Notes: generated from the sequence alone by a model not told the origin. Numbered from the stretch's first letter, positions 41,564 to 50,013 are shown. The stretch: 64,000 bases of DNA from Streptomyces sp. NBC_00572 (GCF_026341815.1 NZ_JAPENX010000001.1:6262001-6326000), one strand, 5' to 3'. Numbers and translations are program-made.

Positions 41564-42238
41564 TCATTCGGAGGTGAAGGGGGCCACCACGACATGCACG
41601 AGACTGTCCAGGAGCAGGGGAAGATCGGCGGTCCGCCCCTCGTCGACCGCCCGGTGCACCGCGGCGTGGACGGCACCCACCACGGTGTCCACCAGCTCGC
41701 CCCTCGCGACCCACGGCGGCCCCGGCGGGGCATCCGTGAAGAACCGTCGAAAACTGGCCAGAAGTTCGGCGCGGGCCCGGCGCCCCGCGGGCCCCAGCGA
41801 CTCGATCTCGACCACCATCGTGGCGAACGCCGGCGTCTGGGTGAGGAGGGTCAGTAACACCCGCAGCCCGGCCCGTACCGAGCTCGGCCAGTCCGTCGCC
41901 CCGCCCGTCTCGTCGTACGCCCGCTGCATGGCCCGCACCACCTGCTGCGTGCCGCCCCGGTACGCGGCGATGACGGCGTCCTCCTTGCCGGAGAACAGCT
42001 CGTAGAAGACGGGGCGGGTCACTCCGGCGGCCCGGCAGATGTCACTGATCCGTGCTCCCGCGTAGCCGTTCTCCGCGACCGTCCTGGCGACGCCGTCCAG
42101 CAGCCGCTCCCGCTGCCGGGAGGCCACCTGCTCGGGCGTGAGCCGGCGCGGCCCGGGGCGCAGCGAGCGCTCCGGCTCACGTCCTGAGCGGGCCCCCGGC
42201 AGGACGAGCCCCTCCTCGGTTCCGTGAGCACTCGTCAT
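41564..42238 (-). CDS. TetR/AcrR-family transcriptional regulator
   Basis: A 224-residue protein from ATG 42238. The N-terminal HTH is typical: RERLLDGVARTVAENGYAGARISDICRAAGVTRPVFYELFSGKEDAVIAAYR. The C-terminal ligand domain ends LPLLLDSLVHVVVAPF. Ligand unknown. Position just upstream of the DUF6230/DUF6114 genes in the same direction suggests local control. Confidence 0.9.
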   Translation of the reverse strand: MTSAHGTEEGLVLPGARSGREPERSLRPGPRRLTPEQVASRQRERLLDGVARTVAENGYAGARISDICRAAGVTRPVFYELFSGKEDAVIAAYRGGTQQVVRAMQRAYDETGGATDWPSSVRAGLRVLLTLLTQTPAFATMVVEIESLGPAGRRARAELLASFRRFFTDAPPGPPWVARGELVDTVVGAVHAAVHRAVDEGRTADLPLLLDSLVHVVVAPFTSE

Positions 42239-42777
42239 CGGCCACATCCTCCGCGGGTTGTTGACGTCACATACTCGACAGGATTACAACCCTGATGGGT
42301 TTTCCTCTCGGCGCGTCCCCACCGCGCACCGCACCGAGTATCACGCTCCCGCACCTCTCGCGTCACCGCTGCCGGACATCCGTGGCGCCGGATCGTTCCG
42401 GCGGTGGTCGCGCACCGCCCGTACCGCCGCTCACCCCTGCGCGGAGCCGCTCGACCCGACACGGATCCGTACCTGGATCCGACACACGGATCCGGATGCG
42501 GATCCGGCACACGGATCCGCATCCGGATCCGCTCGCTCCCCGTGGGAGCCGCTCGACCCCAGGCGGAGCCGTTCACCCCTGTCGCTCACCCCTGCGCACA
42601 GCTGCCCGTCCTCGCCTGCCGCTCCTGGCTCCCGCAGATCCCCGTACTCCCCGCCGGACCCACGCACACCGCCGAGTACGGCAGCCGTACGGCCGCACAC
42701 AACCTCGTACGGCAGCAGCACCGTCGCAGTACAGCCGAGTTCCGCACCCCCACCTCCGTACGGAAGGAAGCACCCTC
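42239..42777. other. 539-bp non-coding region with TTGACG promoter-like site and repeats
   Basis: Holds the TetR upstream region, a rightward TTGACG (42261-42266) with ATTACA (42283-42288) 16 bp downstream, a periodic GGATCC array (42463-42530) and direct repeats of GAGCCG(C/T)TC.ACCC and GCTCACCCCTGCGC flanking it. The open frames across it have biased, low-complexity translations, so I see no gene. Confidence 0.55.
42463..42530. repeat. Six GGATCC palindromes with strict 12/13-bp spacing
   Basis: GGATCC starts at 42463, 42475, 42488, 42500, 42513 and 42525: spacings 12, 13, 12, 13, 12. Surrounding bases also repeat with a period of about 25 bp (ACACGGATCC alternates with GCGGATCC/CCGGATCC). 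It lies 250 bp upstream of a secreted-protein gene. Confidence 0.9.
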
Positions 42778-43443
42778 ATGCGCAAGCGCGCTCTCCTCCT
42801 CACCCTCGGCCTCGCCGTCACCGCCGGCCTGGCCGCGACCACCCAGGCCGGCGCCACCGCCGCCGCCGGCAACGTCCTCACCACCGGCGGCCCGGGCGGC
42901 ACCGCCGTCGCCGTCGGCGACGTCCTCAACGCCACGCTCCCCGCCGGGACGCAGGCCCGGATCGCCACCACCTCCGGCGGCAGCACCGGCATCACCTGCA
43001 ACACCTCGGCGTTCACCGCCACCGTCACCGGCAACCCCGCCGCGCCCGGCACCGCCACCGAGTCCGCCACGGCCCACACGCTGAGCAGCTGCACCACCAA
43101 CATCATCGGAGCGACGGGCGTCCAGAGCATCACGGTGAACAACCTGCCGTTCGCCACCGCCGTCGTGTCCGGCGGCGCGCTCACCGTCACCGCGGGTGCC
43201 ACCGGCCCGATCCAGACCACCCTGAAGATCAACACCATCCTCGGTGTGACGACCTGCGTCTACCGGGCCACCAGCCTCACGGCCACACCGTCGAACACCG
43301 ACAACTCGCTCACCTTCACCAACCAGCAGTTCACCAAGTTCAGCGGCCCCGGCACCTGCCCGGCCAACGGCTTCTTCTCCGCCAAGTACGGACCCGTCCG
43401 GGACACCAGCCAGGCCGGCAGCCCCGCCGTCTTCGTGAACTGA
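42778..43443 (+). CDS. Secreted beta-rich hypothetical protein
   Basis: A 221-residue protein from ATG 42778 after GGAAGGA. Signal peptide MRKRALLLTLGLAVTAGLAA ends near TQAGA. The mature protein is rich in Thr, Ala, Gly and Val with four cysteines in two pairs (ITCNT/SSCTT and TTCVY/GTCPA), consistent with a disulfide-stabilised beta-sandwich. It resembles Streptomyces 'Tat pathway signal sequence domain' proteins of unknown function. Confidence 0.72.
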   Translation: MRKRALLLTLGLAVTAGLAATTQAGATAAAGNVLTTGGPGGTAVAVGDVLNATLPAGTQARIATTSGGSTGITCNTSAFTATVTGNPAAPGTATESATAHTLSSCTTNIIGATGVQSITVNNLPFATAVVSGGALTVTAGATGPIQTTLKINTILGVTTCVYRATSLTATPSNTDNSLTFTNQQFTKFSGPGTCPANGFFSAKYGPVRDTSQAGSPAVFVN

Positions 43444-43450
43444 CCCCCGA

Positions 43451-43490
43451 GCTCCGGCCCCCTCGTACTCGGGTACGAGAGGGCCGGAGC
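43451..43490. terminator. Bidirectional hairpin terminator
   Basis: GCTCCGGCCC.CTCGTAC pairs with GTACGAG.GGGCCGGAGC around a short loop. It fills the gap between the convergent secreted protein and cyclic-nucleotide-binding genes. Confidence 0.75.
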
Positions 43491-43492
43491 GC

Positions 43493-43951
43493 TCACGCCA
43501 GGATGCCGCTCCCGTGCGGGGCGTACAGATCGAGGAGCCGGACCCGGGTCACATGGAGGCGATGGGCCAGGATCGCGCCCACCCAGAACATGACCGAGGC
43601 CCCGAACTCCATGTCCGTATGGCACATCGAGCGGACGGCGGGGGCGTCGAACTCGTGCGCCCGGACCGGCGTCATCGCCTCGGCACCCGACTGGCACAGA
43701 TACGGCGGGAACAGCCACGACAGGCCGACCAGCTCACCGTGGCGCAAGGTCTCGATCACGGGCGCCCCGCGCCCCGGCACCTTCGCGTCGAGCGTCACCG
43801 CGCCCGTCTTCACGATCCAGAACCGGTCGGCGTGCTGCTGTTCCTCGAACAGCCGGTGACCGGATTCGAAGTGCACGTCCTCGGCGAAGGCCATCAGCCG
43901 CTCCCGGTGCTCCGGCGGCAACGTGCTGACCTTGGGTGCGGCACTGCTCAT
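43493..43951 (-). CDS. Stand-alone cyclic-nucleotide-binding (Crp-like) domain protein
   Basis: A 152-residue protein from ATG 43951. It is a cNMP-binding beta-roll: FAEDVHFESGHRLFEEQQHADRFWIVKTGAVTLD and ETLRHGELVGLSWLFPPYLCQSGAEAMTPVRAHEFDAPAV. The DNA-binding helix-turn-helix of Crp/Fnr proteins is absent; only a C-terminal helix (AHRLHVTRVRLLDLY) follows. Phosphate-cassette residues are not clearly conserved, so binding of cAMP is uncertain. Confidence 0.8.
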   Translation of the reverse strand: MSSAAPKVSTLPPEHRERLMAFAEDVHFESGHRLFEEQQHADRFWIVKTGAVTLDAKVPGRGAPVIETLRHGELVGLSWLFPPYLCQSGAEAMTPVRAHEFDAPAVRSMCHTDMEFGASVMFWVGAILAHRLHVTRVRLLDLYAPHGSGILA

Positions 43952-44010
43952 GGCGGACCCTCCTCGCACAGTCGGCTCCCACCCCCAGTGTCCGCCAGGC
44001 CGCCCCCACG

Positions 44011-44125
44011 CGCGCCTGCTCCGGTCGTCCGCGTGCGCTGCCGCTGTACGCGCGCGTGCTTCGGCCGGACGAGGTGCGGGCGCTGCCGCCGTACCCGCGC
44101 GTGCTCCGGTCGGAGGTGCGGGCCC
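44011..44125. repeat. Three imperfect tandem repeats upstream of an alpha/beta hydrolase
   Basis: Units begin CGCGC(C/G)TGCT.CGG at 44011, 44051 and 44096 (40- and 45-bp spacing), with later matches GGTGCGGGC and CTGCCGC.GTAC. They lie in the divergent region between the cNMP-binding protein and the hydrolase. Confidence 0.6.
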
Positions 44126-44210
44126 GGCACCCCTCCCGTAGCGTGACGGCGGGGTTACGGGGCGGGAGCAGGGGCGGGATTCATTCCTCACGCAGATCGG
44201 TACGGAACCC

Positions 44211-44906
44211 ATGGCAGACAAGCCCGCGATCGTCCTTGTCCACGGCTTCTGGGGCGGCGCCGCCCACTGGTCGAAGGTGATCACCGAACTCCACCGGCGC
44301 GGCCACGACCGCCTCCACGCCGTCGAGAACCCGCTGACCTCGCTCGCCCACGACGCCGAGCGCACCCGGAAGATGGTCAAGCAGGTCGACGGGCCCGTGC
44401 TGCTCGTCGGCCACTCCTACGGCGGCGCCGTCATCACCGAGGCGGGCGACCTGCCGAACGTGACCGGCCTCGTCTACATCGCGGCGTTCGCCCCGGATGC
44501 CGGGGAGAGCCCCGGACAGATCAGCGAGGAGCACCCGTCGGCCGCCTTCGAGAACATCGTCCCCGACTCCGACGGCTATCTCTGGGTCAAGCAGGACAAG
44601 TTCCACGACAGCTTCGCCCAGGACCTGAGCCAGGATGAGGCCCTGGTCATGGCCGTCACCCAGAAGGCACCGCTCGCCTCCACCTTCGGCGACAACGTCG
44701 CCGCCCCGGCCTGGCGGGCCAAGCCCACGTACTACCAGGTCTCCACCGAGGACCGCATGATCCACCCGGACAACGAGCGCCGCATGGCCGCGCGCATGAA
44801 CCCGCGCAAGACCATCGAGCTCGACGCGAGCCACGCCTCGCTCGCCTCCCGGCCCGCCGAGGTCTGCGACCTGATCGAGCTGGCCGTACGCGAGACCGGG
44901 GCCTGA
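44211..44906 (+). CDS. Cytoplasmic alpha/beta hydrolase (EST/HNL-like)
   Basis: A 231-residue protein from ATG 44211. Oxyanion motif IVLVHGFWGGAAHWSKVI, nucleophile Ser in VLLVGHSYGGAVITEAG, acidic residue in STEDRMIHPD and His in ELDASHASLASRPAEV. No signal peptide. It belongs to the plant esterase/hydroxynitrile-lyase-like group common in Streptomyces. Substrate unknown. Confidence 0.87.
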   Translation: MADKPAIVLVHGFWGGAAHWSKVITELHRRGHDRLHAVENPLTSLAHDAERTRKMVKQVDGPVLLVGHSYGGAVITEAGDLPNVTGLVYIAAFAPDAGESPGQISEEHPSAAFENIVPDSDGYLWVKQDKFHDSFAQDLSQDEALVMAVTQKAPLASTFGDNVAAPAWRAKPTYYQVSTEDRMIHPDNERRMAARMNPRKTIELDASHASLASRPAEVCDLIELAVRETGA

Positions 44907-44928
44907 CCGCCCGGCCGGTCCTCCCTTC

Positions 44929-44968
44929 CGCGACGTGACCCCCGGCCCCGGCCGGGGGTCACGTCGCG
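44929..44968. terminator. 18-bp perfect hairpin terminator
   Basis: CGCGACGTGACCCCCGGC pairs perfectly with its complement after a 4-nt loop, 20 bp downstream of the hydrolase stop and before gluA. No T-run. Confidence 0.75.
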
Positions 44969-45096
44969 GCGTACCCGCTCACCCTCCGTGCACCCCCTCC
45001 GGCGTGCGGGGGCAGGGCGGAGGGCGGAGCATGAACGTGAGGAGGAAGCGGCAAGCGGGGGCGTGAGCGAACGACAGCGCGAGCCAGGAGGGTGCC

Positions 45097-45852
45097 ATGC
45101 CCGTCCCGGAAGGCGGAGACGCGCTCGTCGTGCTGCGCGGGGTCGACAAGCACTTCGGCGCCCTGCACGTCCTCCAGTCCATCGACCTGACGATCCACCG
45201 CGGCGAGGTCGTGGTCGTCATCGGGCCGTCCGGATCGGGGAAGTCGACGCTCTGCCGCGCGATCAACCGCCTGGAGACCATCGACAACGGCGAGATCGTC
45301 GTCGACGGACGCCCCCTGCCGGCCGAGGGGCGTGAACTCGCGGCCCTGCGGGCCGACGTCGGCATGGTCTTCCAGTCCTTCAACCTCTTCGCGCACAAGA
45401 CGGTGCTCGGCAACGTCACCCTGGGCCAGATCAAGGTCCGTAAGAAGGACAAGAAGGCGGCCGAGGAACGCGCCCGCGCGCTCCTCGACCGGGTCGGTGT
45501 CGCCTCGCAGGCGGACAAGTACCCGGCCCAGCTCTCCGGCGGCCAGCAACAGCGTGTGGCGATCGCCCGCGCCCTCGCCATGGATCCGAAAGTGATGCTC
45601 TTCGACGAGCCGACCTCCGCGCTCGACCCCGAGATGATCAACGAGGTCTTGGAGGTCATGCAGCAACTCGCCCGGGACGGCATGACGATGGTGGTCGTCA
45701 CCCATGAGATGGGCTTCGCCCGTTCCGCCGCCAACCGCGTCGTCTTCATGGCCGACGGACGGATCGTCGAGGAGACGACCCCGGACGAGTTCTTCAGCAA
45801 CCCGCGCAGCGACCGTGCCAAGGACTTCCTGTCCAAGATCCTCCACCACTGA
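45097..45852 (+). CDS. gluA: Polar amino acid (glutamate-type) ABC transporter ATP-binding protein
   Basis: A 251-residue ATPase from ATG 45097. Walker A GPSGSGKST, Q-loop MVFQSFNLF, signature LSGGQQQRVAIARALAM, Walker B VMLFDEPTSALDPE and switch His in VVVTHEMGF. Sequence is of the GlnQ/GluA type. First gene of a four-gene operon with a substrate-binding protein and two permeases; together they import glutamate or a similar polar amino acid. Confidence 0.93.
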   Translation: MPVPEGGDALVVLRGVDKHFGALHVLQSIDLTIHRGEVVVVIGPSGSGKSTLCRAINRLETIDNGEIVVDGRPLPAEGRELAALRADVGMVFQSFNLFAHKTVLGNVTLGQIKVRKKDKKAAEERARALLDRVGVASQADKYPAQLSGGQQQRVAIARALAMDPKVMLFDEPTSALDPEMINEVLEVMQQLARDGMTMVVVTHEMGFARSAANRVVFMADGRIVEETTPDEFFSNPRSDRAKDFLSKILHH

Positions 45853-45903
45853 GCCCGCCCGGCACGGCCGTCGCCCGACCAGCAGCCCCCAGGGGTGATC
45901 CTC

Positions 45904-46773
45904 ATGAACACGACCAGGACCCGCAGGGCCACCGTCCGGACCGGCAGGGCCACCGTGGCCGTCGCCGCGGCCGTCGTCCTCTCCTTCACCTCCGCCGGAT
46001 TCGCGAACGGCGCGACCGGTGCCGTGCCACGCGACCACGGCGGCGACGAGATCACCGTCGGCATCAAGTACGACCAGCCCGGCATCGGCCTGAAGACCCC
46101 CGACGGCACCTACACCGGCTTCGACGTCGACGTGGCCACGTACATCGCCAAGGAGCTCGGCCACGACCCGTCCGACATCGTGTGGAAGGAGGCCAAGAGC
46201 GCCGACCGGGAGACGCTGCTCCAGCGCGGTGACGTGGACTTCATCGCGGCCTCCTACTCGATCAACGACAAGCGGGCCGAGAAGGTCGACTTCGCCGGCC
46301 CCTACCTCCTCGCCCACCAGGACGTGCTGATCCGCGCCGACGACGACTCGATCAAGCAGCCGTCCGACCTGAACAACAAGAAGCTCTGCTCGGTCACCGG
46401 CTCGACGTCCGCGCAGAACGTCAAGGACAAGATCGCCCCGGACGCCCAACTCCAGGAGTACGGCGGCTACTCCGAGTGCCTGACCGGTCTGGAGAACGGT
46501 GTCATCGACGCCCTCACCACCGACGACTCGATCCTCGCCGGGTACGCGTCGCAGGACGAGTTCAAGGGCAAGTTCAAGCTCGGCGGATTCAAGCTGAGCA
46601 ACGAGAACTACGGCATCGGCGTCCAGAAGGGCAGCGACCTCAAGGCCAAGATCAACACAGCCCTGGAGAAGATGGTCGCCGACGGTTCCTGGGACGCGGC
46701 GGTGAAGAAGAACTTCGGCCCCGCCAACTACCAGAACGAACCCGCCCCCGAGATCGGCGTCATCGTGAAGTGA
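45904..46773 (+). CDS. gluB: Glutamate-type ABC transporter substrate-binding protein
   Basis: A 289-residue protein. ATG 45904 is preferred, with AGGGGTGATC just upstream; the GTG at 45895 is part of that site. A signal peptide (about 1-40) without an obvious lipobox Cys is followed by the SBP_bac_3 fold: GIKYDQPGIGLKTPDGTYTGFDVDVATYIAKELG, SYSINDKRAEKVDFAGPYLLAHQDVLI and VTGSTSAQNVKDK. The C-terminus WDAAVKKNFGPANYQNEPAP is typical of the GluB group. Operon with gluA, gluC, gluD. Confidence 0.9.
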   Translation: MNTTRTRRATVRTGRATVAVAAAVVLSFTSAGFANGATGAVPRDHGGDEITVGIKYDQPGIGLKTPDGTYTGFDVDVATYIAKELGHDPSDIVWKEAKSADRETLLQRGDVDFIAASYSINDKRAEKVDFAGPYLLAHQDVLIRADDDSIKQPSDLNNKKLCSVTGSTSAQNVKDKIAPDAQLQEYGGYSECLTGLENGVIDALTTDDSILAGYASQDEFKGKFKLGGFKLSNENYGIGVQKGSDLKAKINTALEKMVADGSWDAAVKKNFGPANYQNEPAPEIGVIVK

Positions 46774-46783
46774 GCGGGCCGTC

Positions 46784-47449
46784 GTGTTCGACTTCCTCCA
46801 GGGGTACGACCTGCTCGGAGCCTTCTGGGTGACGGTGCAGCTCACCGTCTACTCGGCGATCGGCTCCCTCGTCTGGGGGACGCTGCTGGCCGCGATGCGC
46901 GTCAGCCCCGTCCCCCTCATGCGGGGCTTCGGCACCGCCTACATCAACATCGTCCGCAACATCCCCCTCACCGTCATCATCGTCTTCACCTCGCTCGGCC
47001 TCTTCCAGACCCTCGGCGTCGACATGGGCGCCGACCGCTTCACCACGATCAACTTCCGGCTCGCCGTCCTCGGTCTCACCGCGTACACCAGCGCCTTCGT
47101 CTGCGAGGCACTGCGCTCCGGCATCAACACCGTCCCCCTCGGGCAGGTCGAGGCCGCCCGCGCCATCGGCCTCAGCTTCCCCCAGGTCCTCCGCATCGTC
47201 GTGCTCCCGCAGGCCTTCCGCTCCGTCGTCGGCCCCCTCGCCAACGTCCTCATCGCCCTCACCAAGAACACCACCGTGGCCGCCGCCATCGGAGTCGCCG
47301 AAGCGGCCCTGCTGATGCGGGAGATGATCGAGAACGAGGCCCAGCTCATCCTCATCTCCGCGATCTTCGCCGTCGGCTTCATCTGTCTGACCCTGCCCAC
47401 CGGACTCTTCCTCGGCTGGGTGGCCAAGAAGGTGGCGGTGAAACGGTGA
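46784..47449 (+). CDS. gluC: Glutamate-type ABC transporter permease 1
   Basis: A 221-residue membrane protein from GTG 46784, ten bases after gluB. It has about five hydrophobic segments and the HisM/GlnP-type EAA loop EAARAIGLSFPQVLRIVVLPQAFR, plus RNIPLTVIIVFTSLGLF early in the protein. Pairs with the next permease to form the membrane channel. Confidence 0.92.
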   Translation: MFDFLQGYDLLGAFWVTVQLTVYSAIGSLVWGTLLAAMRVSPVPLMRGFGTAYINIVRNIPLTVIIVFTSLGLFQTLGVDMGADRFTTINFRLAVLGLTAYTSAFVCEALRSGINTVPLGQVEAARAIGLSFPQVLRIVVLPQAFRSVVGPLANVLIALTKNTTVAAAIGVAEAALLMREMIENEAQLILISAIFAVGFICLTLPTGLFLGWVAKKVAVKR

Positions 47450-48360
47450 AGACCAAGCCCACCGTCCTCTACGACGTCCCCGGGCCCCGCGCCCGGCGGC
47501 GCAACCTCCTGTGGACGCTGCTGTTCCTGGTCGCGCTGGCCGCGGTCGCGTGGTGGGTCGTGGCGAGCCTCGCCGACAAGGGCCAGCTCGAATGGTCCAA
47601 GTGGGCCCCCTTCTTCACCGACGCCCGCGTCTGGGAGACGTACATCCTCCCCGCGCTCAAGAACACCGTGATCGCCGCCGGACTCGCCATGGTGATCGCC
47701 CTGCCCCTCGGCGCCCTCCTCGGCATCTCCCGCCTCTCCGACCACCGGGCCGTCCGCGGCACGGCGGGAACCGTCGTCGAGTTCTTCCGCGCGATCCCCG
47801 TCCTGATCCTCATGCTCTTCGCCAACGCGGCCTACTCCGAGTTCTTCGACATCAGCCCGGACGTCCGCCCGCTGTACGCCGTCGTCACCGGCCTCGTCCT
47901 CTACAACGCCTCCGTTCTCGCCGAGGTCGTCCGCGCCGGCATCCTCGCTCTCCCCGCCGGCCAGACCGACGCGGCGAAGGCCATCGGCATGCGCAAGGGC
48001 CAGACCATGACGTACGTGCTCCTCCCGCAGTCGGTCACGGCCATGCTGCCCGCGCTCGTCAGCCAGCTCGTCGTCATCGTCAAGGACACCGCGCTCGGCG
48101 GCGCGATGCTCGGCTTCTCCGAACTCCTCGCCTCCGTCCGACCGATGAGCGCCAACTACGGGGCCAACGCGATCGCCTGCTTCACCGTCGTCGCCGTGCT
48201 CTTCGTCATCCTCAACTTCGCGCTCACCACCTTCGCCTCCTGGCTCGAAGGCCGGCTGCGGCGCGGCAAGAAGTCCACGGGCGCGGTCGTCGGCGTGGGC
48301 GCGGTCGAGGAACTGGCCACGCCGGGCGAACACATGGGTCCGACCGACGAGACCAAATGA
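47446..48360 (+). CDS. gluD: Glutamate-type ABC transporter permease 2
   Basis: A 304-residue permease from GTG 47446, overlapping the gluC stop (GTGA). EAA loop TDAAKAIGMRKGQTMTYVLLPQSV; EFFRAIPVLILMLFANAAYSE earlier; about six hydrophobic segments. A hydrophilic C-terminal tail of about 40 residues follows the last helix. Second half of the heterodimeric channel. Confidence 0.92.
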   Translation: MKTKPTVLYDVPGPRARRRNLLWTLLFLVALAAVAWWVVASLADKGQLEWSKWAPFFTDARVWETYILPALKNTVIAAGLAMVIALPLGALLGISRLSDHRAVRGTAGTVVEFFRAIPVLILMLFANAAYSEFFDISPDVRPLYAVVTGLVLYNASVLAEVVRAGILALPAGQTDAAKAIGMRKGQTMTYVLLPQSVTAMLPALVSQLVVIVKDTALGGAMLGFSELLASVRPMSANYGANAIACFTVVAVLFVILNFALTTFASWLEGRLRRGKKSTGAVVGVGAVEELATPGEHMGPTDETK

Positions 48361-48406
48361 TCCTCAGGGCAGGCAGGCAGGCAGGGCAGGGGGAGGCCAA
48401 GGCGGA

Positions 48407-48444
48407 GCGGAGTGGGAGCACGCGTGCGCGTGCCCCCACTCCGC
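48407..48444. terminator. Bidirectional hairpin terminator after gluD
   Basis: GCGGAGTGGG-A-GCACGC pairs with GCGTGCC-C-CCACTCCGC around GTGC. It separates the glu operon from the convergent anti-sigma gene. GGCA tandem repeats (about 48368-48386) lie just before it. Confidence 0.72.
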
Positions 48445-48454
48445 GTGCCACCGG

Positions 48455-49210
48455 TCAGGTCCGGGGGAGGGCGAGCACCGCCACCGGTGCGGAGGTCGGA
48501 CTCGGCGAGCCACCGGCCGGCTCGACGGTGACCCCCACCCCGGACGCCCGGTTCACCGGACCGTCGAGGAGGGTCGCCTCGGCGGTGGCACCCGGGTCCA
48601 TCAGCCCTGCGGACCGCATGGTGCCCCCGTCGTCGTACCAGAGCTGGTAGACCTTGCCGGCCGGTGGCGGCGCCATGCCGGAGGCGGCGAACACCGCCCG
48701 GTCGAGCGAGGCCGAGACGACGACCGTGCCCACCGCGCCTCCCCCGAGCCGGCTGGTGGAGACGCGGGCGTCCGGGGCCGCGAGGACCTCGGCGACGGCG
48801 TCGTTCGCCTCGCGTGCGCGGGCCGTCTCCTGCCGGGCGTCCTCGGCCAGTCCGTGCTGCCAGACCGCGGCCCCGCCGAGTCCGACGGCTCCGGCGAGAC
48901 AGGCCGCCAGCGCCCAGTGCGACCACCGGCGCAGGCCGCGCCGCCCGCGCGGGGCCCGCGAGGCCCTCGCGGTCTCCGGCGGCTCCTGGCGTACGGTCGC
49001 GATCCGCTCCAGGACGCCCGTCCGCAGCGTGGCGGTCGGCGTCACGGCGACGGCGAGACCGAGCCGGACGACGGTCTCGGAGAACTCCCGGACCTCCTGG
49101 GCGCACGACGGACACTCCGCCAGATGACGCCGTACGGCCTCGTGCTCCTCGGGGTCCAGCGCGTCGAGCGCATACGCGCCGGTCATCGTGTGCGGATCCG
49201 CGGCGTTCAC
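48455..49210 (-). CDS. rskA: RskA-like anti-sigma-K factor (membrane zinc-type ZAS domain)
   Basis: A 251-residue protein from GTG 49210. The anti-sigma domain AYALDALDPEEHEAVRRHLAECPSCAQEV carries the H-x3-C-x2-C zinc motif. One transmembrane segment (about 101-121) is followed by the extracytoplasmic RskA domain (VYQLWYDDGGTMRSAGLMDPG). It binds and holds the sigma factor encoded immediately upstream, whose stop overlaps this start. Release by intramembrane proteolysis is known for the family. Confidence 0.88.
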   Translation of the reverse strand: MNAADPHTMTGAYALDALDPEEHEAVRRHLAECPSCAQEVREFSETVVRLGLAVAVTPTATLRTGVLERIATVRQEPPETARASRAPRGRRGLRRWSHWALAACLAGAVGLGGAAVWQHGLAEDARQETARAREANDAVAEVLAAPDARVSTSRLGGGAVGTVVVSASLDRAVFAASGMAPPPAGKVYQLWYDDGGTMRSAGLMDPGATAEATLLDGPVNRASGVGVTVEPAGGSPSPTSAPVAVLALPRT

Positions 49211-49791
49211 ACGCCCACCCCCAGACAGTCCCTGAGCCGGATGAGCCCGTCGCGCATCCGCGCCTTGACCGTGCCCAGCGGCACGGCCAGCAGTTCGGCG
49301 ACCTCGCGATAGGTGAGGCCCCGGTAGTACGCCAGGTTCACCGACTGGCGCTGCAACTCGGTGAGGCCCCGCAGACAGCGCCGGACCTGCTCCCGCTCCA
49401 GCCGGCCCTCCACCTGCTCCACCACCTCGTCGTAGGCGGCCGTGTGCTCCAGCAGAGCCACCCGCTTCTCCCGGTTCGACGCCGCCTGTTCGGACCGCAC
49501 ACGGTCGACGGCCCTGCGGTGCGCGAGCGTCATGACCCAGGCCAGGACCGACCCCCGGGCGGGCTCGTAGCGGGCCGCGGTCCGCCACACCTCGACCAGC
49601 ACCTCCTGGGCGACCTCCTCCGACTGGGCGGGGTCCCGCAGCACGGTGCGGACGAGGCCGAGCACCGGCCCTGAGACGGCCTCGAAGACGGCCGTGAAGG
49701 CCTGCTGGTCGCCGAGTGCCACGCGCCCCATCAGCTCGGGAAGGTCCGGAGCCGCTGGTCGGACGTCGCCGATCCACACGTTCTCTCTCAC
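49207..49791 (-). CDS. sigK: ECF sigma factor, SigK type
   Basis: A 194-residue protein. I start at GTG 49791, with GGAGG seven to nine bases upstream; a GTG at 49779 has no such site. Region 2: ALGDQQAFTAVFEAVSGPVLGLVRTVLRDPAQSEEVAQEVLVEVWRTAARYEPARGS. Region 4: LTELQRQSVNLAYYRGLTYREVAELLAVPLGTVKARMRDGLIRLRD. Partnered with the overlapping RskA gene. A divergent fasciclin protein is the probable target, as in mycobacteria (SigK with MPT70/MPT83). Confidence 0.88.
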   Translation of the reverse strand: MRENVWIGDVRPAAPDLPELMGRVALGDQQAFTAVFEAVSGPVLGLVRTVLRDPAQSEEVAQEVLVEVWRTAARYEPARGSVLAWVMTLAHRRAVDRVRSEQAASNREKRVALLEHTAAYDEVVEQVEGRLEREQVRRCLRGLTELQRQSVNLAYYRGLTYREVAELLAVPLGTVKARMRDGLIRLRDCLGVGV

Positions 49792-49921
49792 CGGCGGTTT
49801 CCTCCAGGAATCACTTGAGTACAGGAGGTGTTCGGAGCCGACGGCCCGGCGGACGGGTCGCGCCGGGGGCTTTTCCGCACAGCTCCGCCGGCCGAGGCGC
49901 GCCAGCCGATCCTCATCACTC

Positions 49922-49949
49922 ATTCGGGTGAGGGGAGCCATCCGGACGC
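49922..49949 (-). promoter_or_regulatory. SigK-like promoter facing sigK-rskA
   Basis: On the minus strand CCGAAT (49927-49922) is preceded 16 bp upstream by GCGTCC (49949-49944), a weaker match to the SigK -35. It points toward sigK with a leader of about 130 nt and would give autoregulation. Confidence 0.45.
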
Positions 49950-49964
49950 GGCCGCGCACCGAAT
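49938..49964 (+). promoter_or_regulatory. SigK-like promoter facing the fasciclin gene
   Basis: CCATCC (49938-49943) and CCGAAT (49959-49964) match, base for base, the SigK -35 and -10 hexamers I recall from mycobacteria, with a 15-bp spacer, 50 bp upstream of the fasciclin ATG. Confidence 0.6.
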
Positions 49965-50013
49965 GACCGGTGAGGGGCCGCCGACCGGTGGACCCGAAGC
50001 CCCAGGAGTGATC

